Program-made: the position numbers and the translations under genes
The notes under the pieces: model-generated
Database searches by the model: none
What the model saw: the letters and a program-made list of their open reading frames with translations, nothing else
What the model was told of the DNA's origin: nothing
In this document: positions 43,745 through 54,025 of the stretch, one piece after another
Layout: the number at the start of each line of letters is the position of its first letter
Position numbering within the stretch: the stretch's first letter is position 1
DNA from: Ignavibacteriales bacterium
GTDB lineage: Bacteria; Bacteroidota; Ignavibacteria; Ignavibacteriales; Ignavibacteriaceae
NCBI GenBank assembly: GCA_012517155.1
Contig: JAAYVN010000118.1
Location: 62,001 to 126,000, forward strand
Length of the DNA: 64,000 nucleotides
Direction of reading: 5' to 3'

Positions 43745-44915
43745 TTGTAGTATCCTCCTTTAGTATTGGAACACTTCCCGATTTAACAATGCTGATCTCT
43801 TCATCTGTCGGATTTTTTGCCTTCTGCAAAACTCTAACATAATGAACTACCGCCCAGCGTTCCTGCTCAGTCATTTGGGAAGCATATGAAGGCATTACAT
43901 TCTGTCCCATCATAATAACATGATAGATATTCCCATCCTTCCACTCTCTTGCTTTTGAGGAATGCAGCGAAGGAGGTTTGGGGAATTGATCCCCAAGCCG
44001 GCTGTCTCCATCTCCAAAATTGCCATGACAAGGTGAGCAGAAAGTAAGGAATTTCTTTTTACCAAGCGCAAAAATCTGTTTAGAAGGGGGAATAGGATTT
44101 GATAATGGTTCAGCCGGTTGTTCAAGAGAAGTGAACTCATAAGGAATATGTCCCCGGGAAATAGTCCCCTCAACGGGAGTTCTCATACCAAATTCATCCT
44201 TGAAAAACTTACAGGGAGACTGGGCATTTATTCGCTCCTGTTTCATCATCCAGTCGAATGGAACCATGAAAGTAACCTTATTAAGGACAATATAGATACC
44301 GGCAGATGTAACGATAAATATGAGAAAAAGCAGTAAAATGAATTTAGGTTCCAATACTGTATGCTTTTCCTCAACCGGAAAATATTCCTCTGTAATGAAG
44401 TTACCGCTCATTCCACTAAATAATTCCTTAACTTTGAAAGAATCAAAGAGAGGATCCTCAGCTTCGATGCAAACTCCATACTTATCGAGAGATACTTTCT
44501 TCATAAAATCAGTAGAATGAAGAGGATGATTATTATACGGATAATTGAAAAAGAAAGTTATCATTCCGATAACCGTAGCAAGAGTTGCAAGCAGGACGGT
44601 CAACTCAAATGTTACAGGAACGAATGCCGGGAGAGCGAAGAAAGGTTTACCGCCAATAATCATAGGATACTCAATTGACATAGCCCAGAACATAAACATC
44701 ATTGCAAACGCAGCGCCCGAGAGACCAAAAATCAAGGTCAAATAACCAAGCTTTGAGGGCTTAAGCTTCATAGCTTTGTCCAAACCATGAACAGGATAAG
44801 GAGTGTATACATCATACTTTGTATATCCCGCATCGCTTATTTTTTTTGCAGCATTGACTATATCATCAGGGCTGTTAAAAATAGCCGAAATACCAAAGAG
44901 CTTTTCGGATCTCAT
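43734..44915 (-). CDS. actD: Alternative complex III subunit ActD fused to cytochrome c
   Basis: Residues 1-170 are the DUF3341 domain of ActD (start [20 protein letters not shown]) with two helices at about 57-80 and 98-120; a third helix lies near 193-212. The C-terminal part (about 275-380) is a cytochrome c domain with one heme site CSPCH at 293-297 and a Met ligand in [13 protein letters not shown]. In Rhodothermus and Flavobacterium complexes ActD and the monoheme ActE are separate, so this is an ActD-ActE-type fusion. Its ATG overlaps the actC stop (ATGA) and its end overlaps actF. Confidence 0.9.
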   Translation of the reverse strand: MRSEKLFGISAIFNSPDDIVNAAKKISDAGYTKYDVYTPYPVHGLDKAMKLKPSKLGYLTLIFGLSGAAFAMMFMFWAMSIEYPMIIGGKPFFALPAFVPVTFELTVLLATLATVIGMITFFFNYPYNNHPLHSTDFMKKVSLDKYGVCIEAEDPLFDSFKVKELFSGMSGNFITEEYFPVEEKHTVLEPKFILLLFLIFIVTSAGIYIVLNKVTFMVPFDWMMKQERINAQSPCKFFKDEFGMRTPVEGTISRGHIPYEFTSLEQPAEPLSNPIPPSKQIFALGKKKFLTFCSPCHGNFGDGDSRLGDQFPKPPSLHSSKAREWKDGNIYHVIMMGQNVMPSYASQMTEQERWAVVHYVRVLQKAKNPTDEEISIVKSGSVPILKEDTTNAK

Positions 44916-46294
44916 TTAGCACCTCCTTCTTCATGATCGTGGTGCGAGGGTTGCGCATTATCCGCAACAGCTTTAATTTCAGCAATTGAAACTAAAGGAA
45001 GTCCCTTAGTAAAAAGAAGTACAAGAGTAAAGAACAAACCGAAACTTCCGATCAGGGTACCGAAGTCAACTAAAGTAGGGACAAAATATCCCCAGCTTGA
45101 AGGAAGAAAATCCCTATGCAGAGATGTAACTGTGATTACAAAACGCTCAAACCACATTCCCACATTGACAAAGATAACAACCACAAGCATAACAGGGATT
45201 GATCTTCGAAGCTTTTTAAACCAGAAAAGTTGCGGGAAAATAACGTTACATGAGACCATAATCCAGTAGGCCCATACATAAGGACCAAATGCCCTATTTA
45301 TAAATACGAATGACTCAAACGGATTTCCACCATACCATGCAATGAAAAATTCCATAGCATAAGCATAACCAACCATCATTCCCGTTGCAAGAATCACTTT
45401 ATTCATTTTTTCGAGATGATTCAAAGTAATTATATTCTCAATGTCGAATATCTTTCGAACGAAAATCATAACTGTAACAACCATTGCGAAACCGCTAAAG
45501 ATTGCACCCGCAACAAAGTAAGGAGGGAAAATAGTTGCATGCCAACCGGGCATTATTGATACTGCAAAATCGAAGCTAACAATAGTGTGAACAGAAAGCA
45601 CAAGAGGTGTGGCAAATCCGGCAAGAAGCATATATGCTTTTTCGTAATGCTGCCAGTTCCTGTGACTATGTCGCCACCCTAAACTAAAAATAGAATAAAT
45701 ATATTTTTTTATTTTAGAAGCGGTTCTGTCTCTTAAAGAAGCAAAATCCGGGACTAACCCGACATACCAAAAAACAAGCGAAACCGTGAAATAGGTCGAC
45801 ACTGCAAAAACATCCCAAACAAGCGGAGATGTAAAATTAACCCAAAGACTATGCTGATTTGGATATGGCAACAGGTATCCAGCCAGCCAGGGTCTACCAG
45901 TATGAATTACTGGAAAAATACCGGCGCACATTACGGCAAATATTGTCATAGCTTCAGCAAAGCGGGCAATACCCATTCTCCATTTTTGCCTTAAAAGATA
46001 AAGGATTGCTGAAATTAGAGTTCCAGCGTGACCAATTCCAACCCAAAAAACAAAGTTGGTTATATCAAAAGCCCAACCTACCGGCTGGTTTAACCCCCAG
46101 ACACCTGTTCCATAAAAGAAAAGATAACTAACGCTAATTACTCCGATAAAAAGGAGGGTAAGAGAAAAACCAAGCGCCATAAAGTATTTCTTGTTTGGTT
46201 TTTCATCCAGGGGTTTAGCAATTAAATCTTCAATTTGAGCTATTGTAAGTCGTCCTTCAACAACAGGCAGTTCTTGTGAGTAATCTATATTCAC
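44912..46294 (-). CDS. actC: Alternative complex III subunit ActC
   Basis: NrfD-family membrane subunit (460 aa, about 10 helices) that forms the main quinol-binding core with ActB. Signature segments are [28 protein letters not shown] (near 78-105) and [21 protein letters not shown]. The start is GTG at 46294, whose G is the last base of the actB TAG stop; GAGGAGG lies immediately upstream. The C-terminus is His-rich (SHHDHEEGG). Confidence 0.94.
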   Translation of the reverse strand: MNIDYSQELPVVEGRLTIAQIEDLIAKPLDEKPNKKYFMALGFSLTLLFIGVISVSYLFFYGTGVWGLNQPVGWAFDITNFVFWVGIGHAGTLISAILYLLRQKWRMGIARFAEAMTIFAVMCAGIFPVIHTGRPWLAGYLLPYPNQHSLWVNFTSPLVWDVFAVSTYFTVSLVFWYVGLVPDFASLRDRTASKIKKYIYSIFSLGWRHSHRNWQHYEKAYMLLAGFATPLVLSVHTIVSFDFAVSIMPGWHATIFPPYFVAGAIFSGFAMVVTVMIFVRKIFDIENIITLNHLEKMNKVILATGMMVGYAYAMEFFIAWYGGNPFESFVFINRAFGPYVWAYWIMVSCNVIFPQLFWFKKLRRSIPVMLVVVIFVNVGMWFERFVITVTSLHRDFLPSSWGYFVPTLVDFGTLIGSFGLFFTLVLLFTKGLPLVSIAEIKAVADNAQPSHHDHEEGGAK

Positions 46295-49200
46295 TATACC
46301 TCCTCACTCTCAATATTTTTTAGTTTTGCAATATAAGTGATATTAGGATTAACATTCAATTCTTCGAGTAGTTTATACCCAAGTTCGTGTTTTATAAGTT
46401 TACTAACATCTGATTTCGTATCGTTCATATCGCCAAAAACAATTGCGTTTGCGGGACATGCTTCCATACAGGCAGTTTTTAATTCATAGTCTTTTATTTT
46501 TTTACCTTCGGCAGTTGCTAAAGTTCTGACATCCATAATTCTCTGAATACAGAATGTACATTTTTCCATTACTCCTCTTGAACGAACTGTTACCTCGGGA
46601 TTATGAGCTAAGGAAACCGAGTCAGCCAGGTAATAACCATCGGCAAAATTATCTCTGAAATTCAGGAAGTTAAACCTTCTAACTTTATAGGGACAGTTAT
46701 TAGAACAATAACGGGTACCAACGCATCTGTTGTATACCATTTGATTTAGTCCATCATTACTATGAGTAGTGGCAACAACCGGGCATACATTTTCGCAAGG
46801 GGCATGATCGCAATGCTGACACATCATGGGCTGAAATACAGGAACCGGTTCATCTATTGTTCCGCTGTAATATCTGTCAATTCTTAGCCAGTGCATTTCC
46901 CTTCCCTTCTGCACTTGATCGCGACCAACCACCGGAATATTATTCTCCACATTACAAGCAGATACACATTCTGCGCATCCAAGGCATTTATTGAGATCAA
47001 TTGCCATTGCCCATTTTTCATTTGGATACTTATGGTCCTCATACATGGACAAATGATGTGCAACTTTGTTATGCTGAATAAATTTAGGATCTTTTTTGTA
47101 CTGTTCAAGAGTTACTTCTTTGAAAAGATGTCTTTTCAGATGAGCATCTTTTGTCAGATTATCATTAAAATTGTAGTGTTCTTGAGTGGATACCAGATGA
47201 TGAGTTGAGCCAGTTTTCGAAATTGTAACATCTTCCAGGATATATGGAGATAACCGAGCAAGATGGTTCATAGCAGGGACTGGATTAAAACCTACTTCTA
47301 ATCCAACAACAGCAACGTCTTTACGTCCATATCCGATCTCAATATTAAGCAAATCATCAGCAAGACCGGTTTGAATAAAGACTGGTATTTCAATTTTTTT
47401 TCCGTCCTTTGTTTTTATCAAAACGATATGGTCATTCTCCAGACCTAACTTTTTTGCAGTATTTGAACTAATGGCAGCGTAGTTATCCCAGGTAATTTTA
47501 CTAACAGGATGTGGCATTTCCTGAAGCCAACCATTATTGGAAAATCTTCCGTCACCGAGGAAATAATTTCCTGTTAGTTGAACAGAGATGCCATTAATAT
47601 TAATGGGTAATACAGGAAGGTCATTTATCGCAGTTCCGGTAATTGCAAAACTACGGTTAGTAAAATCGTTAACGGAAGCGATACCGTCATGCAACGAAAG
47701 ATTCCAGAACTTTTCAAAACTGAGGGATTGAATTGCTTTTGGGAATACCACAGTTTGCCATTGCTTCTTGATATAATCGAGGTAGAGCTTTTCAGTGTAC
47801 TTTTCACCACTCACCCAGGATAGTAATAAACCTTCTTTTTGTCTGGTATTGTAAATCGGTGAAATAACAGGCTGTTGAAGCGAATAGAAACCAGTTCTTG
47901 TTTGATAATCCCCCCAGCTCTCAAAGTTATGATGAATCGGAAGGATATATCCGGAGAGTGCGGAAGTTTCGTTGGTCATTTCCGTCATTGTAACTACCAA
48001 CGGAACTTTCTTAAGCGCATCAGCATAAGCAAGACTTCCGGGAAACTGATAAACCGGATTAGAATCAAAATGGATTATTCCTTTAATTATGCCATTTTTC
48101 ATCTTCCTTAATAATTCGGAAAGATCATCAGGAGTAGTTATGGCATTTTGAGATAAGTTAGCGTTGTTTTTATTATAAAGAATGGTGTTACCAAGAACTT
48201 CATTCAGTAAATTGATTGCTACATGTGTATGTACCGGAAGGGTTTTTCCACCAAAAACAATCCCCTTTCCTTTATTCTTTCCCAGGTCACTAATAATTGA
48301 TTTTACGATTTTGAGTTTCAGAGAATACTTATTTGCAACTGACTCAGGAGTAAATGAAGCTATCAGGTTGTTTGCCTTGGCATCAAGTGCAGTAGCGCTA
48401 CCATATTCTTTTGTAATTCCATTAAGCAGAGCCATTACGAATTCATACTGTGCCTCAGGTCGTAAACGCATTCGATAATCAGCATTCATTCCGGTAAGAG
48501 ACATATTCCCTTCCACAGCATAAAGTCTGTTAAAAGTATTTAGATTCTCTACATTTCTGCCTGAAGAATATCCAAGCATATTTTCAATTTTATGCCCATC
48601 ACAGCCAAAGATATCAGCTTCGAGGGTAACGATGACCTTGGCATCTTCGAAAGAAATCACAGGGGGATCAGTTACACCATAACATTTATGAAAAGCAGTT
48701 TTTCTATTAGTATCGTCAAACAATTCATGATAGTAAACCTTACTACCCGTGAATGCAGACTCGAATTCGTTAAAGAGTTTTGCAACAGTGGGAGAAACAA
48801 CCGGCGGAGCAATTACAGCAATTTCCCCACCAGCATTTTTAAGTTTTTGTATAATCTCGCTTTCGGCTTGATCCCAACTGATTTGAGTGAATCCGAATCT
48901 ATCTTTCTTAAGAGGTCCGGTAATTCTTGCAGGATCATAGAGATTCATAATATTAGCTTCACCCATCGAACAGATTTTTCCCTTGTTTACGGGGTGATCA
49001 GGATTGCCAATAATTTTAATAGGTCTTCCTTCCCTGGTCTTAATAAGTATACCGCACGCCAGGGAGCAACCGTTGCAAGTTGAAGCGTAATAATTAGGTT
49101 TTCCGATTTCAACTTCTTCTGGTTTTTTAGTATATGGAACAATTTCACCTTTATCATGATAATCATTGCAGCCCACAGTAACCAAAGCAGCCGAAGCACC

Positions 49201-49338
49201 CATTAAAGCGAGAAATCTTCTACGAGATAAACCCTCGGGAATTTCTTCAATCGAAAAATTATCCGTTACACCTTTTAAGAACTCATCATTTTGAGAGGAT
49301 TCCGGTTTAAGGTTATTCATGTTCTTCAATTCATCCAT
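46294..49338 (-). CDS. actB: Alternative complex III iron-sulfur subunit ActB
   Basis: Large periplasmic subunit (1014 aa) made of a molybdopterin-oxidoreductase-like N-terminal domain and a ferredoxin-like C-terminal domain. A Tat motif SRRRFLAL lies at 38-45 and is followed by a lipobox-like VTVGC with Cys57. Cys88, Cys91, Cys95 and Cys123 form a further cluster motif in the N-terminal domain. The C-terminal part has [39 protein letters not shown] and [10 protein letters not shown] with CMEACP, i.e. four clusters. Family knowledge says the complex holds no molybdenum. It overlaps the small gene upstream by 8 nt and actC by 1 nt. Confidence 0.95.
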   Translation of the reverse strand: MDELKNMNNLKPESSQNDEFLKGVTDNFSIEEIPEGLSRRRFLALMGASAALVTVGCNDYHDKGEIVPYTKKPEEVEIGKPNYYASTCNGCSLACGILIKTREGRPIKIIGNPDHPVNKGKICSMGEANIMNLYDPARITGPLKKDRFGFTQISWDQAESEIIQKLKNAGGEIAVIAPPVVSPTVAKLFNEFESAFTGSKVYYHELFDDTNRKTAFHKCYGVTDPPVISFEDAKVIVTLEADIFGCDGHKIENMLGYSSGRNVENLNTFNRLYAVEGNMSLTGMNADYRMRLRPEAQYEFVMALLNGITKEYGSATALDAKANNLIASFTPESVANKYSLKLKIVKSIISDLGKNKGKGIVFGGKTLPVHTHVAINLLNEVLGNTILYNKNNANLSQNAITTPDDLSELLRKMKNGIIKGIIHFDSNPVYQFPGSLAYADALKKVPLVVTMTEMTNETSALSGYILPIHHNFESWGDYQTRTGFYSLQQPVISPIYNTRQKEGLLLSWVSGEKYTEKLYLDYIKKQWQTVVFPKAIQSLSFEKFWNLSLHDGIASVNDFTNRSFAITGTAINDLPVLPININGISVQLTGNYFLGDGRFSNNGWLQEMPHPVSKITWDNYAAISSNTAKKLGLENDHIVLIKTKDGKKIEIPVFIQTGLADDLLNIEIGYGRKDVAVVGLEVGFNPVPAMNHLARLSPYILEDVTISKTGSTHHLVSTQEHYNFNDNLTKDAHLKRHLFKEVTLEQYKKDPKFIQHNKVAHHLSMYEDHKYPNEKWAMAIDLNKCLGCAECVSACNVENNIPVVGRDQVQKGREMHWLRIDRYYSGTIDEPVPVFQPMMCQHCDHAPCENVCPVVATTHSNDGLNQMVYNRCVGTRYCSNNCPYKVRRFNFLNFRDNFADGYYLADSVSLAHNPEVTVRSRGVMEKCTFCIQRIMDVRTLATAEGKKIKDYELKTACMEACPANAIVFGDMNDTKSDVSKLIKHELGYKLLEELNVNPNITYIAKLKNIESEEV

Positions 49339-49510
49339 TATTTGTTCCTTTTGATTCTCGTTTTACGGCTAAAGGATTAATACTAATAGAAATTTTATTT
49401 TGAGTTTTGTTTGCTAAAGTGAAGGATTTCCCTTTTTGTTTAATTAGCACAAATCCGAGTAAACCTGAACCCAGCGTTCCAAAAAAAAGTTTTCTGCCAA
49501 TCTTCTTCAT
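49331..49510 (-). CDS. Small membrane-anchored protein between actA and actB
   Basis: A 59-codon frame found by reading the gap: it starts MKKIGRKLFFGTLGSGLLGF and continues with a short hydrophobic stretch (residues 8-23), then a Lys/Asn/Ser-rich tail. It has AAAGG nine bases before the ATG, begins 40 nt after actA, and its last eight bases (TGA stop included) overlap the actB start (ATGGATGA), a coupling arrangement as tight as those of the other act genes. I know no named family. It may be a small subunit or assembly factor of alternative complex III; chance is possible but the start, ribosome site and overlap argue for a real gene. Confidence 0.65.
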   Translation of the reverse strand: MKKIGRKLFFGTLGSGLLGFVLIKQKGKSFTLANKTQNKISISINPLAVKRESKGTNNG

Positions 49511-49550
49511 TTTTTACCTTTAATTTACAAGCTATATATTAAATTACGAA

Positions 49551-50120
49551 TTACCTGTGGCAAGCCCAACAGTGTTCAGGACCTTCATTTACATTTTTAA
49601 GATAAGGTAATTTATCGTGTGCATTTCTATGACAATCAAGACAGGCACCCATTGTAAAACTGGCAACCTGTGTTACCTTATCCATAGTTTCAACTTTACC
49701 ATGACAACTTGCGCAATCAATTCCTTTATTAACATGAACACTATGATTAAAGTAGGCGTAATCAGGTACTTTATGAATCCTTACCCATTTAATTGCCTTT
49801 CCAGATTTATAATAGTCAGTAAGCTTAATGATCTCCGGTTTGTCTTTACGGGCGACTGAATGACAATTCATACAAACTGAAGCAGCAGGAACAGTTGCAT
49901 GGCGTCCTTTCTCTACAGAAGTATGGCAGTATTGACAATCAATCTTCATAGTACCCGCATGCAATTTATGCGAAAAATTAATCGGTTGATCAGGCTGATA
50001 TCCTATACCGTCGCGTTCGCCTCTAGACAGAAAGTACGTTAGAGCAAAAGCAACGACGACAACGAATAATATCAGCGGAAGTCTTATTCGCAACAAATAA
50101 TCTATTGAACTATTTGACAT
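49551..50120 (-). CDS. actA: Alternative complex III pentaheme cytochrome ActA
   Basis: Periplasmic multiheme subunit (189 aa) anchored by one N-terminal helix (about 13-32, LPLILFVVVVAFALTYFL). Five heme sites are visible: CQYCH, CMNCH, CASCH, CLDCH and CWACH, with extra His residues (NFSHKLHAG, YFNHSVHVN) as distal ligands. This is the exact heme count of ActA. First gene of the run of 18 minus-strand genes; the 127-bp gap upstream would hold the promoter, though I see no confident box. Confidence 0.95.
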   Translation of the reverse strand: MSNSSIDYLLRIRLPLILFVVVVAFALTYFLSRGERDGIGYQPDQPINFSHKLHAGTMKIDCQYCHTSVEKGRHATVPAASVCMNCHSVARKDKPEIIKLTDYYKSGKAIKWVRIHKVPDYAYFNHSVHVNKGIDCASCHGKVETMDKVTQVASFTMGACLDCHRNAHDKLPYLKNVNEGPEHCWACHR

Positions 50121-50247
50121 TAATAACCCGTCTTTTTGGTGGATGGTATAAAAACATATTGTTTAAAATTAACCCTTTCGGAGTAAAAAAAAAAATCAAT
50201 TTATCAAAATAATTAAACCTTAAAATACTGTTACGTCCATTGAATTT

Positions 50248-52299
50248 CTATTTCATTAAAAGCATTTTTCGTGAAAGGATTCTATCTCCAACCTTTAAAG
50301 TATAGGTATAAATTCCGGAAGATAAATTTTTCCCATTAAAGCGAACAGAGTGAGTTCCTGGATCATAAACACCATTTACCGGAACAGAAACTTCTCTGCC
50401 TAAAATATCGCAGATAGTTATAACAGCATTTTCTTTTGATTTCATGCTCCAGGTTATCACTGTTTCCGGATTAAAGGGATTGGGGAAATTTTGAACTAGT
50501 TCGTAGTCTTTTACCTGATTGACCTTTTCTCCGGTTTCAAGAGTTGGATCAGAGACAATTCGTCCTTCTCCCCCCTCTGGATATTGTGAGGATGATATCA
50601 AACCTGACAAACCTTGCTGAATATAATTTGCGAGCGACTGTTGATCAGTTGAACCAAGAATTGAAAATTGAGCACCCCTGAATGGATATTGATCACCACC
50701 TTTTGCCAGAAAGTCACTGATGGAAATATTAAGCAGTGGTGCGGAAAGATTGACTTCACCATTCTGAACAATGAATTCACCATTATTCAACTTAATTTCC
50801 CAAATTCGTTTTCCAGGTATCAAAATATTACCATTATTATCTAGCATTTGTGCCTGAGCGTTGGGATTAAACTTGAGTTTGAAGCCTGAAATTTGCGCAA
50901 ATCTTCCTTCCACATTTTCAACCCTGGAAACTGCATTCTCAAGAATCTCTTTAAGTTGAGATGGTGATATCCCTTCTACGATTGAGGTAAAGTTTCCGAA
51001 CGGAAGAATAGAGAAGGTAGTAAGTTCTGAGAGATTTCCTGATGGTATGATATTGTTATTACGGATTCCTCCCCCATTTTGTAATGAAATATCCGGTTGA
51101 GGAGCTCCAAAAACAGATGCCAGTTGTTTTGCCTCCCACAATAATGCATCCGCAGCAAGATTCCCAAGATTTGTTTCCCGAGTCCGTATATGTCCAATCA
51201 AACCATCCAATTCTACCTGGCTAGTACCAATAACATTTCCGGCAAGTGCATTTAATGAGTTCTGGAGAGGAGTGATAATACTCGTTTCAATATTTTGATT
51301 TTTCATAACGCCATCAGGATAAGTATCAGAAGCAACCCTAATAAGGTCAGTTCCATTGCCAATCTGAACGACATCTCCCAATGAATTAAATTCAAGTTCA
51401 AGTTTTCCAACGTATTTATATTCGGGACCGGTTTTTACCAGATAGACGGTTTCATTTTCTGAATTCAACAACGTCAGGGGATAACCTGCAACAACAAAAG
51501 CGGAGTCACCCGGAACGAGTAGCGTACCAGGATTAGCGAGCAGATCATAATCATGTGCAGAAACCACCACGTCAATCCCACGAGTATTTCGTATTAAAAC
51601 AGAATCCTGTTTAACTCCCTGGTAATTTGAAATAAGTATAATTTTATTAACCCCAAGATTTGTTAAAGTATCGACGTAATTATTAATGATATCGACCACA
51701 TTAGGATCTACAGTAACTCTTCTGGGGCTTGAGAGAGTTTTCAACTCAGGAGAGATCACGGCAAGAATTCCAATTTTTTCTCCCCCTTCCTGAATAATTT
51801 TATATTTTCGAATTTTTCCTGATGATATCAAATTATTAAGCGAGTCTTCCTGGGAAAAATCTAAATTAGATGATATAAAATTAGTATTTTGATTTAGAAA
51901 ACCGCCGATAAATCTTGCAGTTACATCCGGACCGAAATCAAATTCATGATTTCCGAAACTGACAGCATCAAAATTAATCATGTTAAGGGCTCTGGAGTCA
52001 TAATAATCCTGTCCTTCTGGAAGCTGCTGACTAATAAAAAACTCAGGGCTTGCTAATAAATTGTTTCCCGCTGAGAGATTAATTACATTGAATCCATTTC
52101 TTTGTGCTCTCGATATAAGAGTGTTATAAAGAGTCTTCATTCGTGATACAGAACCAAAATCCGATTGACCTGCCTGACCCGGTTTAATTAATTTAGATTT
52201 GGCATCATTACTGTGTAATATTGTAAGTTTATAACTTTGAGCATTTATAGTGCTAGTTAACAGAGCAATTAAAATTAAAAATAACTTTATTATATACAT
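50248..52299 (-). CDS. Secreted 5'-nucleotidase/metallophosphatase-like protein with T9SS domain
   Basis: A 683-residue exported protein. The ATG at 52299 (MYIIKLFLIL) has CGGAG ten bases upstream; residues 1-20 are a signal peptide. Residues about 25-290 resemble the calcineurin-like phosphatase domain (LTILHSNDAKSKL, FGNHEFDFGPD) and about 330-560 the 5'-nucleotidase C-terminal domain (NLAADALLWEA, LQNGGGIRNN, LPFGNF). The last 85 residues (QNFPNPFNPETVITW ... GIYTYTLKVG) form a type A type IX secretion sorting domain. Several metal ligands differ from active enzymes: the UshA positions H43, D84 and H217 read Lys, Asn and Asn. Cell-surface or secreted; activity uncertain. Confidence 0.85.
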   Translation of the reverse strand: MYIIKLFLILIALLTSTINAQSYKLTILHSNDAKSKLIKPGQAGQSDFGSVSRMKTLYNTLISRAQRNGFNVINLSAGNNLLASPEFFISQQLPEGQDYYDSRALNMINFDAVSFGNHEFDFGPDVTARFIGGFLNQNTNFISSNLDFSQEDSLNNLISSGKIRKYKIIQEGGEKIGILAVISPELKTLSSPRRVTVDPNVVDIINNYVDTLTNLGVNKIILISNYQGVKQDSVLIRNTRGIDVVVSAHDYDLLANPGTLLVPGDSAFVVAGYPLTLLNSENETVYLVKTGPEYKYVGKLELEFNSLGDVVQIGNGTDLIRVASDTYPDGVMKNQNIETSIITPLQNSLNALAGNVIGTSQVELDGLIGHIRTRETNLGNLAADALLWEAKQLASVFGAPQPDISLQNGGGIRNNNIIPSGNLSELTTFSILPFGNFTSIVEGISPSQLKEILENAVSRVENVEGRFAQISGFKLKFNPNAQAQMLDNNGNILIPGKRIWEIKLNNGEFIVQNGEVNLSAPLLNISISDFLAKGGDQYPFRGAQFSILGSTDQQSLANYIQQGLSGLISSSQYPEGGEGRIVSDPTLETGEKVNQVKDYELVQNFPNPFNPETVITWSMKSKENAVITICDILGREVSVPVNGVYDPGTHSVRFNGKNLSSGIYTYTLKVGDRILSRKMLLMK

Positions 52300-52864
52300 A
52301 CCATAACTCCGATAAATTTGAAAACTTGAATACATTTCTATCCACTGATTAATTGTTTCTTAAATTAAATAAACATTAGCAAAAATTAGCGCATGGACTT
52401 TTAGTAATATTGATTTATTAAATAAATAAACTTAAATAATATTAATGTAATTATCAAAAGATTTTTTCACCTCTTCGAATGAATTTTGACTTTACTAAGT
52501 GTGATATTCATTATAGGAATGGGAAAATTAAACATCAATATTAGTGACTTGATTCTTAAACTTATTCAGAAATATTATCGATCATTCCATTGTTCTTATG
52601 CAACTTTTGTAATTAGGCAGGTTACTTAAAAAAATGACGACAAAAAGAAAATGGATATTCTCATTTATGAGTAAAAGAATGGGCAGAAGAGGTTCGAAAG
52701 GGAAGCAGAAGGGAAGGCTTTTAAGAAAAATCCGAATTATAGGAGTAAGATTTCAAAAAATCCATGGAAATTTTAATACATATTCCAACTTTTACCACCA
52801 GAAAGTATCGTTAGTTTTTCCTAAAATCAGTCAATTTTCAAGACATGTATTTTAGTGCTTCCAA
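52300..52864. other. Intergenic region, no recognisable gene
   Basis: About 565 bp of very AT-rich DNA upstream of the metallophosphatase-like gene. A plus-strand frame of 73 codons (52634-52855) is rich in Lys and Arg, lacks a placed ribosome site and resembles nothing known. No repeat or strong hairpin was seen. It probably contains the promoter of the 50248 gene. Confidence 0.5.
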
Positions 52865-53956
52865 TCAATTAATCTTTAAAATCTCTTTAATAATCCTTAA
52901 AAATTCTTCCGTGTGTCTCATAAAGCCAAGATCGTTTGGGTGAACACCATCAATTGTGCCTTCCCAATCTTTTCCAAGCAAGTTTTGAGCACCAAGGAAA
53001 TAAATTTCTTTCATTTGTTCCTTTTGCAGTTTATCGAAGATCCCGATTAAGATTTTTCCACGTTCGCTTGGAGAAGAATAATTGTACTTGCTATCCTCAA
53101 CAAGGAGAATAGGAGTATCCGGCTTTCTCTCTCTCAGAAATCTTATAAAGTGTTCGGTTCTTTCTTTAACCAGGTCATCAGTCATATTCCACAAACAATC
53201 AAGTACATACACGGAAGCATCTATTTCAGAAATGAGCTGAGCCATTTCAATTTCCATTTTTCCGCTTCCCGAAAAACCGAGATTTACTATTTTGGCATTA
53301 AGCTGTCTTTGAATGAGTGCAGTATGCACAAGTCCTGGCCTGCTTGCACTTCCACCCTGAGTAATAGAAGTGCCATAGAAGACGATTGGTTTTAAATTAT
53401 TATCAAAGACATTAGCCGGAGTTATTTCGTTACCTTTAAGAATGCCGATTTCCATTTTGGCAATCCCATTATAAAGTGGGAGATAGAGCAAATAATCAGT
53501 TTTGTCCGGATATTCATCCGCTGCGGAAAAAACTGCAATGGATGAAAAAGTAGGGCTCGGTCTCCCCGTTCCTGCGTATTTCCAACTATTATCACTTGCA
53601 CGATAATAGAGATCAATACCACTAACGCTGATAGCCGGCATATTCGGCAAAGCGTACGTGTTGTTGTTATTTTTCCATTTGACAAAGATATTTTTAGAAT
53701 TAGTGGAAAAGGAAACAGTAATTCCGGCGCTGTTTTTTGAAAGGCGCCAAACTCTTTCGGGAATTATTTCTTTCGCTTTGAGCGGTAAACGATCGAATGT
53801 AGAATCTGTATCTACCCAACCTTTTCCCTCTATAGTAAGAGATCGTGCATCAAACCAAATGGTATCTCCTTCAACCCGAGTGAGAGAATCAGGGAACTGA
53901 GCGGATAATTCAATTACCGAAAAAACAAAAAACAGAACAAGCAATTTCTTTTTCAT
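52865..53956 (-). CDS. Secreted SGNH/GDSL hydrolase
   Basis: Predicted exported esterase, probably a carbohydrate deacetylase or lipase-like enzyme. The ATG at 53956 (MKKKLLVLFFVFS) has AGGA about seven bases upstream and gives a signal peptide ending near ELSAQ (residue 20). Residues 25-160 form a beta-rich N-terminal domain. The SGNH blocks follow: nucleophile Ser in FYGTSITQGG, Gly in NLGFSGSGKME, Asn in LDCLWNMTDD and the Asp-His pair in DGVHPNDLGF near 340. 363 aa. It lies downstream of the POT transporter but behind a terminator. Confidence 0.87.
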   Translation of the reverse strand: MKKKLLVLFFVFSVIELSAQFPDSLTRVEGDTIWFDARSLTIEGKGWVDTDSTFDRLPLKAKEIIPERVWRLSKNSAGITVSFSTNSKNIFVKWKNNNNTYALPNMPAISVSGIDLYYRASDNSWKYAGTGRPSPTFSSIAVFSAADEYPDKTDYLLYLPLYNGIAKMEIGILKGNEITPANVFDNNLKPIVFYGTSITQGGSASRPGLVHTALIQRQLNAKIVNLGFSGSGKMEIEMAQLISEIDASVYVLDCLWNMTDDLVKERTEHFIRFLRERKPDTPILLVEDSKYNYSSPSERGKILIGIFDKLQKEQMKEIYFLGAQNLLGKDWEGTIDGVHPNDLGFMRHTEEFLRIIKEILKIN

Positions 53957-53970
53957 ACAATATCCTAAAA

Positions 53971-54006
53971 ATAAAAAGTGGAATCTGATATTATCAGATT
54001 CCACTT
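53971..54006 (-). terminator. Rho-independent terminator of the POT transporter gene
   Basis: A perfect 15-bp inverted repeat (AAGTGGAATCTGATA and its complement, centre at 53991) followed on the minus strand by TTTTATTTTT. It starts 19 nt after the transporter stop and ends before the SGNH hydrolase start, separating the two units. Confidence 0.85.
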
Positions 54007-54025
54007 GTGTTCTCACAATAGTTTA

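Noticed and set aside
48592-49083. A 163-codon plus-strand frame antisense to actB
   Set aside because: Fully inside actB, which is firmly identified; no recognisable motif or ribosome site.
52634-52855. A 73-codon Lys/Arg-rich frame in the intergenic region
   Set aside because: No ribosome site at a proper distance, no similarity to known small basic proteins, and composition typical of AT-rich non-coding DNA. Left as intergenic.
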